NCBI GenBank assembly: GCA_030834895.1
Contig: JAUQXA010000007.1
Coordinates: forward strand, 245,482 to 309,481
Direction of reading: 5' to 3'
Source: Anaerolineales bacterium
Lineage (GTDB): Bacteria; Chloroflexota; Anaerolineae; Anaerolineales; Villigracilaceae
Length of the DNA: 64,000 nt
Shown here in pieces: positions 42,797 through 51,599 of the stretch. Position 1 is the stretch's first letter. Every line of letters begins with the position of its first letter. Below the pieces are notes generated by a model. The model had not been told where the DNA came from. It ran no database searches and worked only from the letters and a program-made list of their open reading frames with translations. A program made the translations under genes and the position numbers.

Positions 42797-44275
42797 TTAT
42801 TGACAGGCTTTCAAGTCCACCTTGAAGATGGCGCAACCAGCCCCATCCGGCGGCGTGGTGATGCAACATTGGTTGGCTGAGTCAAAAGTAAGGCCCTGAT
42901 CACACTTGCCGGCATCCGCGCTGTCAACGACGGGCGGTACGCACACCTTTAGGTTGTATGAATAGAGCTGTGGCCCCCCACAGGAGATGGTGCTTTTGCC
43001 ATTGCTTGTCCGTTCGAGCCGGCACGACAATTTAGAGTCAAGGGGTTCGAACGTTGCGCCTTCGGGGATGGAAAGCACGGTATATGGGTTCTTGTCCACG
43101 CAAATCTTATCCACCAATCGAATTACCGGGGTGGGAATTTTCACCCCGGCGGCGCAGGCTGGTGCAAAGGGAATCGCGGAAGGCGCTTCGGTTACAGGAA
43201 TCGGTGCCGGCTCCAGGGTGGCGGTTGGAGCCTGGGTTGGGATTTTGGTTGGGATGGTTGTCAGCGTGGGGATGGGTGCGGGTTCAACTTGCGGCGCGCC
43301 AAACAATTGGTTGCGTAACAAAAAAACGCCCACCGCAGCAACCACCAAAATGATAAGCGCCACGACCAGTCCCGTTCTCCCACGGGATGATCCTCCCGCT
43401 GCCCCGTAAACACCAGTGCGAATTCCCGTATCCGAGGCGGGGGTAAAGTTGCCCTCTTCTCCAAAGGCAATCAAGTTCAAAGCCTTGGCCAGGTCCACAG
43501 CGGTCGCGTAGCGTTTGTTTTTATCCTTCGCCATGGAAAGCCTGATCACCTGATCCACTGCGGCAGGCAGGCTGGGGACATCGCTTAGAATTTCAGGCAC
43601 AGGCTCGGTGATATGCTTGACCACCACCCCCATCGGCGTATCGGCGCTATAAGGCTGGTGTCCGCTCAACATCTGGTAGACGATGACCCCCAACCCATAG
43701 ATGTCGCTGCGGCTATCGATCACATCCCCCCTCGCCTGTTCGGGACTCATGTATGCGGGCGTGCCGATCACTCCGCTGCTCCCCGTCAAACTACCGGTGG
43801 ATTCAGCCAGACGGGCAACACCAAAGTCTGAGATGAACGGGTCACCGTTTTCATCGAAGAGGATGTTATCAGGTTTGAGGTCGCGGTGGACCACGCCTTT
43901 TTTATGGGCATAGGTCAACCCTTGGGCGATCTTTGAGATAATTCGCGCTGTTTCCTCGAACGAAATTCTCCCCTGCGCGATTATTTCCGCCAAAGAACCG
44001 CCTGTCAGCAGGCGCATGACAAAATACGGTTGTCCGTTATCCTCGCCCACGTCATAAACAGGCACAATGGCGGGATGCTCCAGTCCCGCCGCCATTTTGA
44101 TCTCGCGCTCGAAGCGCGCGCGGAACTGCGGGTCATGCAACATTTCACGCGGCAGCACCTTGATGGCAACGTCACGGTTGAAGCTGGGATCGAAGGCAAG
44201 ATAGACGGTTGCCATGCCGCCGCGCCCGAGTTCTGATTTGATTTTATAGCGACCAATTTGGGCTGGAATGGACAT
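42797..44275 (-). CDS. Ser/Thr protein kinase with Cys-rich ectodomain
   Basis: Start MSIPAQIGRYKIK at 44275 is 7 nt after a TATACT -10 box, so the mRNA may be leaderless. The 492-aa protein has a full Hanks-type kinase domain at about 8-275: LGRGGMATVYLA, VAIKVLP, VVHRDLKPDNILF, ISDFGVARL, GTPAYMSPEQARG. A Gly/Ser/Arg-rich juxtamembrane part, one membrane segment (about 312-330) and a Thr/Pro-rich stalk follow. The last 120 residues are extracytoplasmic and hold ten cysteines (KICVD, LSCRL, ISCGG, KVCVP, NQCCIT, GKCDQ). The layout suggests a receptor kinase sensing an outside signal through this disulfide-rich domain; the ligand is unknown. Confidence 0.92.
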   Translation of the reverse strand: MSIPAQIGRYKIKSELGRGGMATVYLAFDPSFNRDVAIKVLPREMLHDPQFRARFEREIKMAAGLEHPAIVPVYDVGEDNGQPYFVMRLLTGGSLAEIIAQGRISFEETARIISKIAQGLTYAHKKGVVHRDLKPDNILFDENGDPFISDFGVARLAESTGSLTGSSGVIGTPAYMSPEQARGDVIDSRSDIYGLGVIVYQMLSGHQPYSADTPMGVVVKHITEPVPEILSDVPSLPAAVDQVIRLSMAKDKNKRYATAVDLAKALNLIAFGEEGNFTPASDTGIRTGVYGAAGGSSRGRTGLVVALIILVVAAVGVFLLRNQLFGAPQVEPAPIPTLTTIPTKIPTQAPTATLEPAPIPVTEAPSAIPFAPACAAGVKIPTPVIRLVDKICVDKNPYTVLSIPEGATFEPLDSKLSCRLERTSNGKSTISCGGPQLYSYNLKVCVPPVVDSADAGKCDQGLTFDSANQCCITTPPDGAGCAIFKVDLKACQ

Positions 44276-44282
44276 GCGGGCA

Positions 44283-44311
44283 AGTATAACCATATCAATA
44301 TAATGGCGCAA
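44283..44311 (-). promoter_or_regulatory. Leaderless-type promoter of the kinase gene
   Basis: On the minus strand TTGCGC (44311-44306) is 17 nt before TATACT (44288-44283); the ATG follows 7 nt after the -10, so transcription would start at or next to it. No Shine-Dalgarno sequence is present. Confidence 0.45.
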
Positions 44312-44395
44312 GTTGTCCCGCGTGGTTGTCACTTATTTGATATGTGGTTTGTGTGAGCCTTCTTTGTCCAAAGCCCGGAAAATTTGCAAGAGACA

Positions 44396-44426
44396 AAACC
44401 GTCCCGTTGATTCGACGGGACGGTTT
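44396..44426. terminator. Terminator of the 7-TM protein gene
   Basis: AAACCGTCCCGT (44396-44407) and ACGGGACGGTTT (44415-44426) form a 12-bp stem with a 7-nt loop; reading on the minus strand the stem ends in TTTTG. It lies 25 nt beyond the stop of the gene at 44451-45185. Confidence 0.75.
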
Positions 44427-44450
44427 ACTGTCAACTTGATTTTTGGAGCC

Positions 44451-45185
44451 TTATTTCGATTCTTCCACCCTGACGAGACCGGCAAGAGGAGCATCAATGG
44501 TTTGCGGCTTTGTGATCACGCGATAACCAGCCCAAATCAACAAGATGCCGATGAACTCGGTCACAAAGAGCACTTCGACATAACCCATACGCGTAAAAGA
44601 ACCGCCAATGCCGGGGAGAAGTCCGCCGATGGCAATCAGCCAGTTGCCCAGTACGCGGTTGCCGCTCCCCCGCTTGCGGGCGTACTGAATGGCAGACCAT
44701 GCCGCGCCGCCAACGAGAAAGATCAGAGAATAGGTGTTCGGCAAAATCGAGAACAAACGCGCCCAGCCCCACGTCATGACCTTGCCGGTCAGGCGGGTCG
44801 GGTCAACAATGGACATGTCCACAGGTGCGAGGGCGATGGCAATCGCTGCAACTGTAATGTAAACAATAAAGAACCACGTTGTAACGTCGGCAAATTTTCT
44901 TTTGGTCAAAAGATACACCGTACCCTGCGCAAGTGGAAACGCGCCCAACAACGCTCCACTAATGTACCAGGCTTTCATATTCCAAACGCTCCAGCCAAAA
45001 AGCACATTAATGGATTCGGTCAACGTGCCAATGCCGAAACACAAAGTACCGATGGTCCACCACATGAGATGTTTCGCCTCAGGCTTGTAACGCCAATGCT
45101 TGTATAAGGCGGCAGTGAACGCAAAGGAAATCAGGGTGGTCAGGATCGGAATATAGTGGGTAATGTTCTGCACGAAAAGCTCCAT
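44451..45185 (-). CDS. Seven-TM membrane protein
   Basis: The 244-aa protein has seven hydrophobic segments with short loops (from ITHYIPILTTLISFAFTAAL to FIGILLIWAGYRVI) and a mostly conserved Trp/Gly pattern. It does not show the retinal lysine of a rhodopsin or the histidine ligands of cytochromes. No family recognised. It lies 68 nt downstream of the MerR-type regulator and PucC-family gene on the same strand, so it may belong with them. Confidence 0.75.
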   Translation of the reverse strand: MELFVQNITHYIPILTTLISFAFTAALYKHWRYKPEAKHLMWWTIGTLCFGIGTLTESINVLFGWSVWNMKAWYISGALLGAFPLAQGTVYLLTKRKFADVTTWFFIVYITVAAIAIALAPVDMSIVDPTRLTGKVMTWGWARLFSILPNTYSLIFLVGGAAWSAIQYARKRGSGNRVLGNWLIAIGGLLPGIGGSFTRMGYVEVLFVTEFIGILLIWAGYRVITKPQTIDAPLAGLVRVEESK

Positions 45186-45253
45186 ATTTTTTATATCATT
45201 TCAGGAAGTGAATGGCATGCCTGCAATAAGACGTGTCTGGGAAATACCGGTGT

Positions 45254-45871
45254 TCAACGGCTGGAATTCAAGGTCTGGAAAGTTTGCAGGAGACTGACCA
45301 AAATGTCATCGGTAAAAACGTACATCCTGCCGAAGGTCTCGGCGGTCTGTCCCGATGGGACGTTTGCCTCCTGATATACTTTTATTACCGAGTTGATAAG
45401 CGTATTTCTGAAAAACAGAAAAGCACGCACGGCATCCACATAGTTCAGGCTGTAACGATGAGCGCGCGAGGCATATTCATAACCGATGGCATAGGCTTCA
45501 TTGGCGGCGTCCGCGCCGTTGGTTGCCACATAGGTCATCAAGCCGTGGAAAAGGGATCGTCCGCTCAAGCGGTATTGGGTACGGGCATCCTCGTCGAGTT
45601 TCTGGTACCAGCCTTCAGCTTGAAGATGTCCCTCAGAGATTTGCATGCGCACATTTTTCGATACCTCCAGCATCATGCGCTCCGTATCCATCTCGTGCGG
45701 CTTCTGGTTGGACTCCGCCCAAAGGGAGATTTCTCCCTGCTTGTAGCGACGATGTCCGCCCTGTGTCTTGTGCACGGGCAGGACGCCCTTGTCTGACCAC
45801 AACCGAACCGTGCTGGGATGCACGCCCAACACCTTTGCCGCACCGCTGAGAGAAAGCCATTTATCCGTCAT
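45254..45871 (-). CDS. MerR-type HTH regulator with C-terminal helical sensor
   Basis: The 205-aa protein has a MerR/excisionase-type HTH in its first 55 residues (WLSLSGAAKVLGVHPSTVRLWSDKGVLPVHKTQGGHRRYKQGEI) and an all-helical C-terminal domain of about 145 residues (GRSLFHGLMTYVATNGADAANEAYAIGYEYASRAHRYSLNYVDAVRAFLFFRNTLI) that resembles RsbRD-type N-terminal sensor domains. It is not a B12-binding type by what I can see. It lies 2 nt from the PucC-family gene, which it likely regulates. DNA-binding target unknown. Confidence 0.85.
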   Translation of the reverse strand: MTDKWLSLSGAAKVLGVHPSTVRLWSDKGVLPVHKTQGGHRRYKQGEISLWAESNQKPHEMDTERMMLEVSKNVRMQISEGHLQAEGWYQKLDEDARTQYRLSGRSLFHGLMTYVATNGADAANEAYAIGYEYASRAHRYSLNYVDAVRAFLFFRNTLINSVIKVYQEANVPSGQTAETFGRMYVFTDDILVSLLQTFQTLNSSR

Positions 45872-45873
45872 GT

Positions 45874-47178
45874 CTAATCCACCGCCAGGGCAACCTTCTC
45901 GACGAATGAAGGCTGCTCAACACCTTTCCTGAATTTATTGACATCAATACGATACAACATAAACGCCGCGACGGCAAGCATGAGCGCCTCGATGAAAAAC
46001 ACCGCGAGATAACCACTTAACGCCCACCCTGTCGCCTGTGTCACCACATCACGCAGGATACCCGCGAGGAGAGTCCCCACCAGACGCGAAAGCGCATTGG
46101 AAAATCCCCACGCGCCGATGTACAACCCGACCATGCCTGGCATTGTCAGATCGAACATTAGGGAAAGATTGGCAACCGTGGAAAGCCCCGTGCCGAGTCC
46201 AAGCAGGGTGACGCCCGTGTAAAAAATGCTCGTGGAATGAGCAAATCCGCTGATGATAATCACCACAAAACCCGCCAACGCGCCCAAATTCCCAAACTGT
46301 GCAATCGTCTTCTTGGCCGCTCTTCCTTCGAGCGCGCCTGCAATGAGAATGGCGACGAGGACGAAAGTTCCCCAAATGGAAGTGATGCGCGTGGTCTGGG
46401 TCACAGTCAGCCCAAAGGCTTCCGCGCCAAAGGGCTCGAGCAAAACGTCTTGTCCAAGAATGGCAGCAAGCAGGAGGAGCAGGTAAACGAAGAAAATCCG
46501 CGCCACAGGATTTTGCGTAATCGCCGAAGTCATCTGCTTGACGGAATAAGTATCGGACGCCGTACCCGCCTCAAGGGAAACGGAACGCGGCTCGAGGCGG
46601 ATCAACCCAATCAAGCCGAGAAGCAACGCCGCGGCTGCGACAAATCCAAAAGCGCGGATCAAAGCTTCGGGTGTGTACGGGTCCACCATGCGGCTGAGTC
46701 CGATTGCCGTGGCAATGATGGAGACAATCATCATGAACCACATGGCAGCGATGGTCTTTCCGCGTCCGTTGTCACCAGAGATTTCTGAAGCCAGCGAAAG
46801 GTAGGAAACGCTCGAAAGGTTGTACCCCATGCCCCAGGCGCCAAAGGCAATCAGCCCGGCTAGAATGCCAAGAGGCAGGTTATCCGCTATCAGGAAAGCG
46901 ACATAGGGTGAGATGATCAGTCCCGCCACGCAGAGCAGAAGTCCCGCCAGAATATACGGCGTACGGCGAAGACCCAAAATGGGATGCCGGTCCGAGTAAG
47001 AGCCGATGGCGACTTGAATGGGAGAAAACACATAGGGCAACGAAGCAAGAATCGCGACAAGGGTCGCGGAAATCGCAAGCTCCTTGATCATGACCCGATT
47101 AAGCGTACTGTTGATGGGGACAAGGGTCGTCGCAACGGCGACGTGAATCAATCCAAGTTGAAGGCGTTTGATGAACAT
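45874..47178 (-). CDS. PucC/BCH2-family MFS transporter
   Basis: The 434-aa protein has twelve membrane segments and the PucC (PF03209) pattern: RLQLGLIHVAVATTLVPINSTLNRVMIKEL, SPIQVAIGSYSDRHPILGLRRTPYILAG, WGMGYNLSSVSYLSLASE with GKTIAAMWFMM, and LGLGTGLSTVANLSLMFDLT. PucC proteins help assemble bacteriochlorophyll light-harvesting complexes and some members may export or traffic (bacterio)chlorophyll. No reaction centre or bacteriochlorophyll gene is in this window, so its substrate is open. It is followed by a MerR-type regulator. Confidence 0.88.
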   Translation of the reverse strand: MFIKRLQLGLIHVAVATTLVPINSTLNRVMIKELAISATLVAILASLPYVFSPIQVAIGSYSDRHPILGLRRTPYILAGLLLCVAGLIISPYVAFLIADNLPLGILAGLIAFGAWGMGYNLSSVSYLSLASEISGDNGRGKTIAAMWFMMIVSIIATAIGLSRMVDPYTPEALIRAFGFVAAAALLLGLIGLIRLEPRSVSLEAGTASDTYSVKQMTSAITQNPVARIFFVYLLLLLAAILGQDVLLEPFGAEAFGLTVTQTTRITSIWGTFVLVAILIAGALEGRAAKKTIAQFGNLGALAGFVVIIISGFAHSTSIFYTGVTLLGLGTGLSTVANLSLMFDLTMPGMVGLYIGAWGFSNALSRLVGTLLAGILRDVVTQATGWALSGYLAVFFIEALMLAVAAFMLYRIDVNKFRKGVEQPSFVEKVALAVD

Positions 47179-47372
47179 GGTTTCAGTCCGGTCTTGGTTT
47201 GGTTAAATAAAGCAAGGGCGTCATTAACACCCTTACTATTGAGAGTTGTATTGTATTTTTTGGAGACAAAACCGCAATGTAGATTTATATAGAATTTTAC
47301 TAGAGATTGGTGAGCTTTTTGAATTCTTCTGCTATGGTACCCAATCGTCCAAGTTCATTCTTTTAATTGAAC

Positions 47373-48500
47373 TTAGATTTCATCGAGCAATTCTTGTATG
47401 GCACGGACAAAAGCTTTTTGAGAATTTTCCCAGGTAAATTGTGTAGCCCACGTTTTTCCAACTGCAACTCGCTCCCTTCGCTCAGAATCGGACATCTGGC
47501 TGGCGAAATGCAGAGCATTTACTATTGCATCAACAGAGCATGGATCAAAGTAAAGTGGTGAGCTGCCACCCACTTCGGGCAAAGATGATGTATTCGATGT
47601 TAAGACCAGAGTACCACTAGCCAATGCTTCGATGACAGGCAATCCAAAGCCCTCGTATTCAGTAGGGTAGACAAACGCATATGCTTCGGCGTAATACTTT
47701 TTTAATTCGTTATCTGAAATTGCGAACTCCGCCTTGATGCACTCTGCAAGTCCATGCTTGCGGATTATTTCATTTTCATCTGCAGAAAATTCAACTGGAG
47801 TTGGTGAAATAATTTTTAAATCGAAATTTTTCTTCAAGCCTGATTTGCCAAAAGCGTCTATAAAACGTAAAAAGTTTTTATAGAGACTACGATTACCAAC
47901 AAACAAAAAGTAAGGCTTTATTGGTTTATTTGCCAGGTACGGTTTAAAGAACAGGTCATCCACCCCCAAATATACAACTTTGATACGTTCGGGAGAAAGA
48001 TGCGGGTAATACTCAAGAAGGTCCTTTGCGGTACTTCTACTGATGGGCAAAATTAGTGCAGCCCGGTCAAAGCATGCGCGTTTTTGAGCTATAAAATTTT
48101 GAACGCTTACATCTGTGCGAGGGAAATACTGGGGAAATTTCTCGTAGATCATATCCGGCAAAGTGTATGCCTCGGGTATTTTTGTTCTTATTGATCCAAA
48201 ATAAGGACTATAAAACACTCTCGCACACATATTTGCCATTTGTTCGGCAACAAGAAGATCGAATTTTTGCACCCTTTGTTTTATTTCCCAAAAGGTGTTC
48301 AGGTATTTTAGGCGTAGCAGAGGCCGTATCTGACTTGATTTGGGAATATCCAGGTTTTGCTGCGAATATACGAGAACACGATTCGTGTAAGTTTGAACCA
48401 GTGCATCCACGAATTTCAGGAAATATCGATTTACACCTCGCTGGTTGGCCGGGAAAACAATGCTGTCATATACAAAAAGGTTGGGAGGGGGCGAACTCAT
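47373..48500 (-). CDS. Glycosyltransferase family 4
   Basis: The 375-aa protein has a GT-B layout: the N-terminal FVYDSIVFPANQRGVNRYFLKFVDALV, the nucleotide-sugar domain with PYFLFVGNRSLYKNF and ISDNELKKYYAEAYAFVYPTEYEGFGLPVIEALASGTLV, where the E-x7-E motif of GT4 is seen (EYEGFGLPVIEA). It transfers a sugar from an NDP donor on the cytoplasmic side. Its ATG overlaps the stop of the upstream methyltransferase by 4 nt. Confidence 0.9.
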   Translation of the reverse strand: MSSPPPNLFVYDSIVFPANQRGVNRYFLKFVDALVQTYTNRVLVYSQQNLDIPKSSQIRPLLRLKYLNTFWEIKQRVQKFDLLVAEQMANMCARVFYSPYFGSIRTKIPEAYTLPDMIYEKFPQYFPRTDVSVQNFIAQKRACFDRAALILPISRSTAKDLLEYYPHLSPERIKVVYLGVDDLFFKPYLANKPIKPYFLFVGNRSLYKNFLRFIDAFGKSGLKKNFDLKIISPTPVEFSADENEIIRKHGLAECIKAEFAISDNELKKYYAEAYAFVYPTEYEGFGLPVIEALASGTLVLTSNTSSLPEVGGSSPLYFDPCSVDAIVNALHFASQMSDSERRERVAVGKTWATQFTWENSQKAFVRAIQELLDEI

Positions 48501-49279
48501 TTAAGAACTTTTCCGGTAAGGGCCTGAAAATCACTTGCCAATAAAGACGGTGGGGCAGTTCTTTGCATCCTTTTTTGCAACCAGCTCAGGCGCTCCGAAA
48601 AGGCCAATTTAATTAGGAAAGGAGGAACAGCCGGGTCACCAATAAAGTGAAGTCTTCCATCCGAAAAATGGGTTTTTAATCTAAATTTTTGGGCGATAAT
48701 CTGCAGGGTTTTATGAGAATAAAATGCAATATGCTGACCGTGTTCAAGCCCGTAATACCACCATTGGTCCAACGGCTCAAGAGAAGTTGACAATAGTACT
48801 GTAGAGAAAAATAAATTGTGACTGTACGATAACATTTCTTCAATTTCGTCCAAGGGGTTTTCCAGGTGTTCAAAGACTTCCCAAGCAGTTAATAATGTGT
48901 AACGTATGTTTGAACTGGCTTCGAAGCCACCAGCAAATAAATTTTCACAAAGTGGGTCGTGTCTATAATAATCAAAGCCTTGGTCACGCATCAAACGCGT
49001 AAAAATACCATAACCGCCACCGTAATCAACGAATTTATCCGTTGGCTCCAAGCAGGTTAGTATTAATTTTCTAGTGGGCGTGACCATCTGCAGGTTTCTG
49101 CCAATTAATCCGATATCGCTTTTGGTAATAGCTCTGGAATAGGCTTCATCCAACCAATAAGGTTTTTCGGTTTGCATAAAACCGCAGTTTTCGCACCAAT
49201 AATATTTAACTCTATATTTTTTTAGCACAACTGCTTCGTCAAATAAAGTTGTGGATAAACTACAAATCCTGCATTTCAT
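48497..49279 (-). CDS. Class I SAM methyltransferase with N-terminal zinc-finger-like motif
   Basis: Start MKCRICSLSTTLFDE at 49279 is favoured over the longer frame. The 260-aa protein has C-x2-C pairs at both ends of the first 35 residues (MKCRIC, WCENCGF), like methyltransferases with an N-terminal zinc ribbon, then KFVDYGGGYGIFTRLM as motif I, LLTAWEVFEHLENPLDEIEEML and HGQHIAFYSHKTL. It is typical of sugar methyltransferases in exopolysaccharide clusters. It overlaps the GT4 gene by 4 nt. Confidence 0.82.
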   Translation of the reverse strand: MKCRICSLSTTLFDEAVVLKKYRVKYYWCENCGFMQTEKPYWLDEAYSRAITKSDIGLIGRNLQMVTPTRKLILTCLEPTDKFVDYGGGYGIFTRLMRDQGFDYYRHDPLCENLFAGGFEASSNIRYTLLTAWEVFEHLENPLDEIEEMLSYSHNLFFSTVLLSTSLEPLDQWWYYGLEHGQHIAFYSHKTLQIIAQKFRLKTHFSDGRLHFIGDPAVPPFLIKLAFSERLSWLQKRMQRTAPPSLLASDFQALTGKVLK

Positions 49280-49638
49280 TTTCGACTTCCTTTTATACAG
49301 CACAGAAATTAAAACCAAAGTAGTAAAATACATGCCCTGCACAATGAAGCAGTGTCCGAACACCAATGATTGACTGTTGCAGCATTTTGGTTTAGTACCA
49401 GCTTTGGTTGGGCAAAATCCTGTCATCAGCATAAGAAGTTGTTTTTGAATTTATCGAAATTTTGCTAAGATTCCTTCCAGTTTCAATAAATCGTAGATTC
49501 GATATTTTTTCTTAATCGCTTGGTAATGCTCACATACTACTAAAAATACGGCAATGACAAATTCGTCTCAATCCAATGGCAATCTCCTTGTGGATAGGGT
49601 CTAGATACCGCTATTCTACAAGGCTTTGTGCCAGTGGA
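49280..49638. other. Intergenic stretch, no gene seen
   Basis: About 360 nt between the methyltransferase start and the stop of the next glycosyltransferase, rather AT-rich. No conserved ORF, RNA or strong hairpin was recognised. Confidence 0.5.
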
Positions 49639-50607
49639 TCACCTTATAAAAGAGTTGCGTATTAGGTGCTTAAAGTATTTTGCCCACCGAATCAATATAT
49701 GTATTACGCTTCTCAACAGCACGCGGGGCGGTTTATGCCGTAATAATTTCTTAAGTCTATTGAAAACAATTTCATCGGTTTGGACAGTACCTGGAAAAGA
49801 GACAGAACCTTTCCAATTGTTTTCCAAAATGAGAGCGAGCGGTTGATCATAGAATTTGGGAACTTCTTCAGATTTTGTATGAGTTGCCAAGTTATCAAAC
49901 CCACCCACCCAAACGAGGGAACGACGAGGATAAAGCGTCAATTTTCTGTGATAAAAAGTGCGCCACCTCCAGCGAATACCCCACGAATCAACCTTACTAT
50001 CAGTTGCCAAGCGTAACATATCCGAGAAATGATACGCGCCATCTAAATCAAAATGGAAACGCATTTGCAGATCGGTGTCCAAAATTTGCAATGCAGAATC
50101 GATCTCCCACGAAAATAATTTCCAGGCTCTTTGCCATGTTGCCCAACCACAGGAAGTAGTCAGTGGGAGAAAAAACGAATCAGTTTCAATCTTCGGGTAA
50201 ATGGGGGGCAAATATCCAGCCACTTGGGCTACCTGGTCATCATTTTCATAGCGATCCAACGATTGAAGCATAAAGTCAAGAAAGAAGGGATGTAGGATGA
50301 AGTCATCCTCCAAGACAATAACCCTGCCGTATCGCTCGCACAAGTCAGTTACGCCGGAAACAACCGAACGCGCCAAGCCCATGTTCTGTTCGCGCTTAAC
50401 AACCTTTGCGTTCAGTTTTGCAGCAAATTCATCCACCACCTGCCGCGCGGCCAGCACCCCCAATTCATGCTCGGGCATTTTTGCACCATCACAAAAGATA
50501 TGAACCTGACATTCATCCAGCCGCGCACAACGCAGAAGGGACAAGAATAGCTGACGCAAATGATTAGGGCGATTATAAGAGAAGACAGCAAGTGGAGTCT
50601 GGGACAT
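49639..50607 (-). CDS. Glycosyltransferase, GT-A type
   Basis: Start MSQTPLAVFSYNRPNHL at 50607. The 322-aa protein has AVFSYNRPNHLRQLFLSLL as the N-terminal nucleotide-binding strand, VKREQNMGLARSVVSGV, GRVIVLEDDFILHPFFLDFML (the DxD-like LEDD metal site) and SCGWATWQRAWKLFSWEID, typical of GNT-I-like or GT2-related transferases of polysaccharide clusters. The C-terminal 60 residues are basic and may contact the membrane. Confidence 0.82.
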   Translation of the reverse strand: MSQTPLAVFSYNRPNHLRQLFLSLLRCARLDECQVHIFCDGAKMPEHELGVLAARQVVDEFAAKLNAKVVKREQNMGLARSVVSGVTDLCERYGRVIVLEDDFILHPFFLDFMLQSLDRYENDDQVAQVAGYLPPIYPKIETDSFFLPLTTSCGWATWQRAWKLFSWEIDSALQILDTDLQMRFHFDLDGAYHFSDMLRLATDSKVDSWGIRWRWRTFYHRKLTLYPRRSLVWVGGFDNLATHTKSEEVPKFYDQPLALILENNWKGSVSFPGTVQTDEIVFNRLKKLLRHKPPRVLLRSVIHILIRWAKYFKHLIRNSFIR

Positions 50608-50928
50608 ATTTTCAACAGCGATTACAAAGCAACTGACAAGGAGTAACAATGGTTAAATAGCTAGCGATTGAACTACTAAACACAGCAAGGGTTTTTACTT
50701 TCCCTATTTACTTTGTGAACGCCATCCTGCCTTTATATTAATAATACTTTATATTCTATCCTGCTTTGTTGCGATCATGCAAAACAAATAACTCTAATCA
50801 TTGTCATTCTGTCAACATAGGCAAAGTGATATTTCTCTAAACCAAGGGATCATCTCACCCTGTTCGCAGTGACAAACCAGGTTGTATTCACAGCATAGTG
50901 CTCAACTAATTAAACCAACCTTCCATGG
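50608..50928. other. AT-rich intergenic stretch with decayed palindromic repeat
   Basis: About 320 nt without a gene. TTGTCATTCTG near 50806 and CAGTGACAA near 50868 look like the worn ends of the TGTCATTCTGAG repeat family (22199-22267, 53893-53977). It separates the glycosyltransferase gene from the ABC-exporter group. Confidence 0.45.
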
Positions 50929-51597
50929 TTATTTTTGAACTTCCATTATCCGGGTCTCTTTTGACCAACCAACGTAAGGAACCGGTCCCGATAGCCGAAT
51001 ATCTTTATTCTTGGGTATTAAATTTAAGCCGATTGCATATCCCTCTCGCTCGGAATCGTCCAAAATCAAGTAGCCTCCAGTCTTGATTTTTGGAATGGCC
51101 TGCCGAATGCAGCCAGGGCGTGCCCTTCCATCCACAAACACGACGTCAAAGGAGTTGTCAGGATAAGTATCAATTGCCCGGACATATTTTTCGAAACTAA
51201 AACCTTGATAATCTTTAACAGTCGACATATGCCAAAAGTTTATGTCATTACTTATTTCGGGTTTTACTAGGTTGAGATTTACATTGTTAAATGCATTTTT
51301 TGTTATTATAGCGGAAATTTCCTCATACCATATTGGGTCATGTTCAATGGAGACAACTTGCTTTACATGACGAGAAAAGAATACTGTCGAGCCTCCAGCA
51401 CCCCATTCGAAAAGCGTCATTTCTGGGGTCAAGTGACTCGAAAGCCAATCTATTGCTGCGTAGGCTATCCAAGGTAAACCATCACTTAACGGGGTTCGCT
51501 TCCCATTTAAGGAATCTCGCCAGTGAAAATACCACCTCAAGAAGCTGGGTTTTCGGCTTCGAACGGCTAGTTTTGCCCAGTACTTAAATTCTTTCAT
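50929..51597 (-). CDS. Class I SAM-dependent methyltransferase-like protein
   Basis: Start MKEFKYWAKLAVRS at 51597, 2 nt after the ABC ATPase stop. The 222-aa protein has TLFEWGAGGSTVFFSRHVKQVVSIEHDPIWY, a SAM-binding motif with the acidic strand-2 end, and FDVVFVDGRARPGCI plus KTGGYLILDDSEREGY, a pattern of methyltransferases in O-antigen and S-layer glycan clusters. No cysteine motif. Substrate probably a sugar or glycan end, as it is coupled to Wzt. Confidence 0.78.
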   Translation of the reverse strand: MKEFKYWAKLAVRSRKPSFLRWYFHWRDSLNGKRTPLSDGLPWIAYAAIDWLSSHLTPEMTLFEWGAGGSTVFFSRHVKQVVSIEHDPIWYEEISAIITKNAFNNVNLNLVKPEISNDINFWHMSTVKDYQGFSFEKYVRAIDTYPDNSFDVVFVDGRARPGCIRQAIPKIKTGGYLILDDSEREGYAIGLNLIPKNKDIRLSGPVPYVGWSKETRIMEVQK

Positions 51598-51599
51598 AT

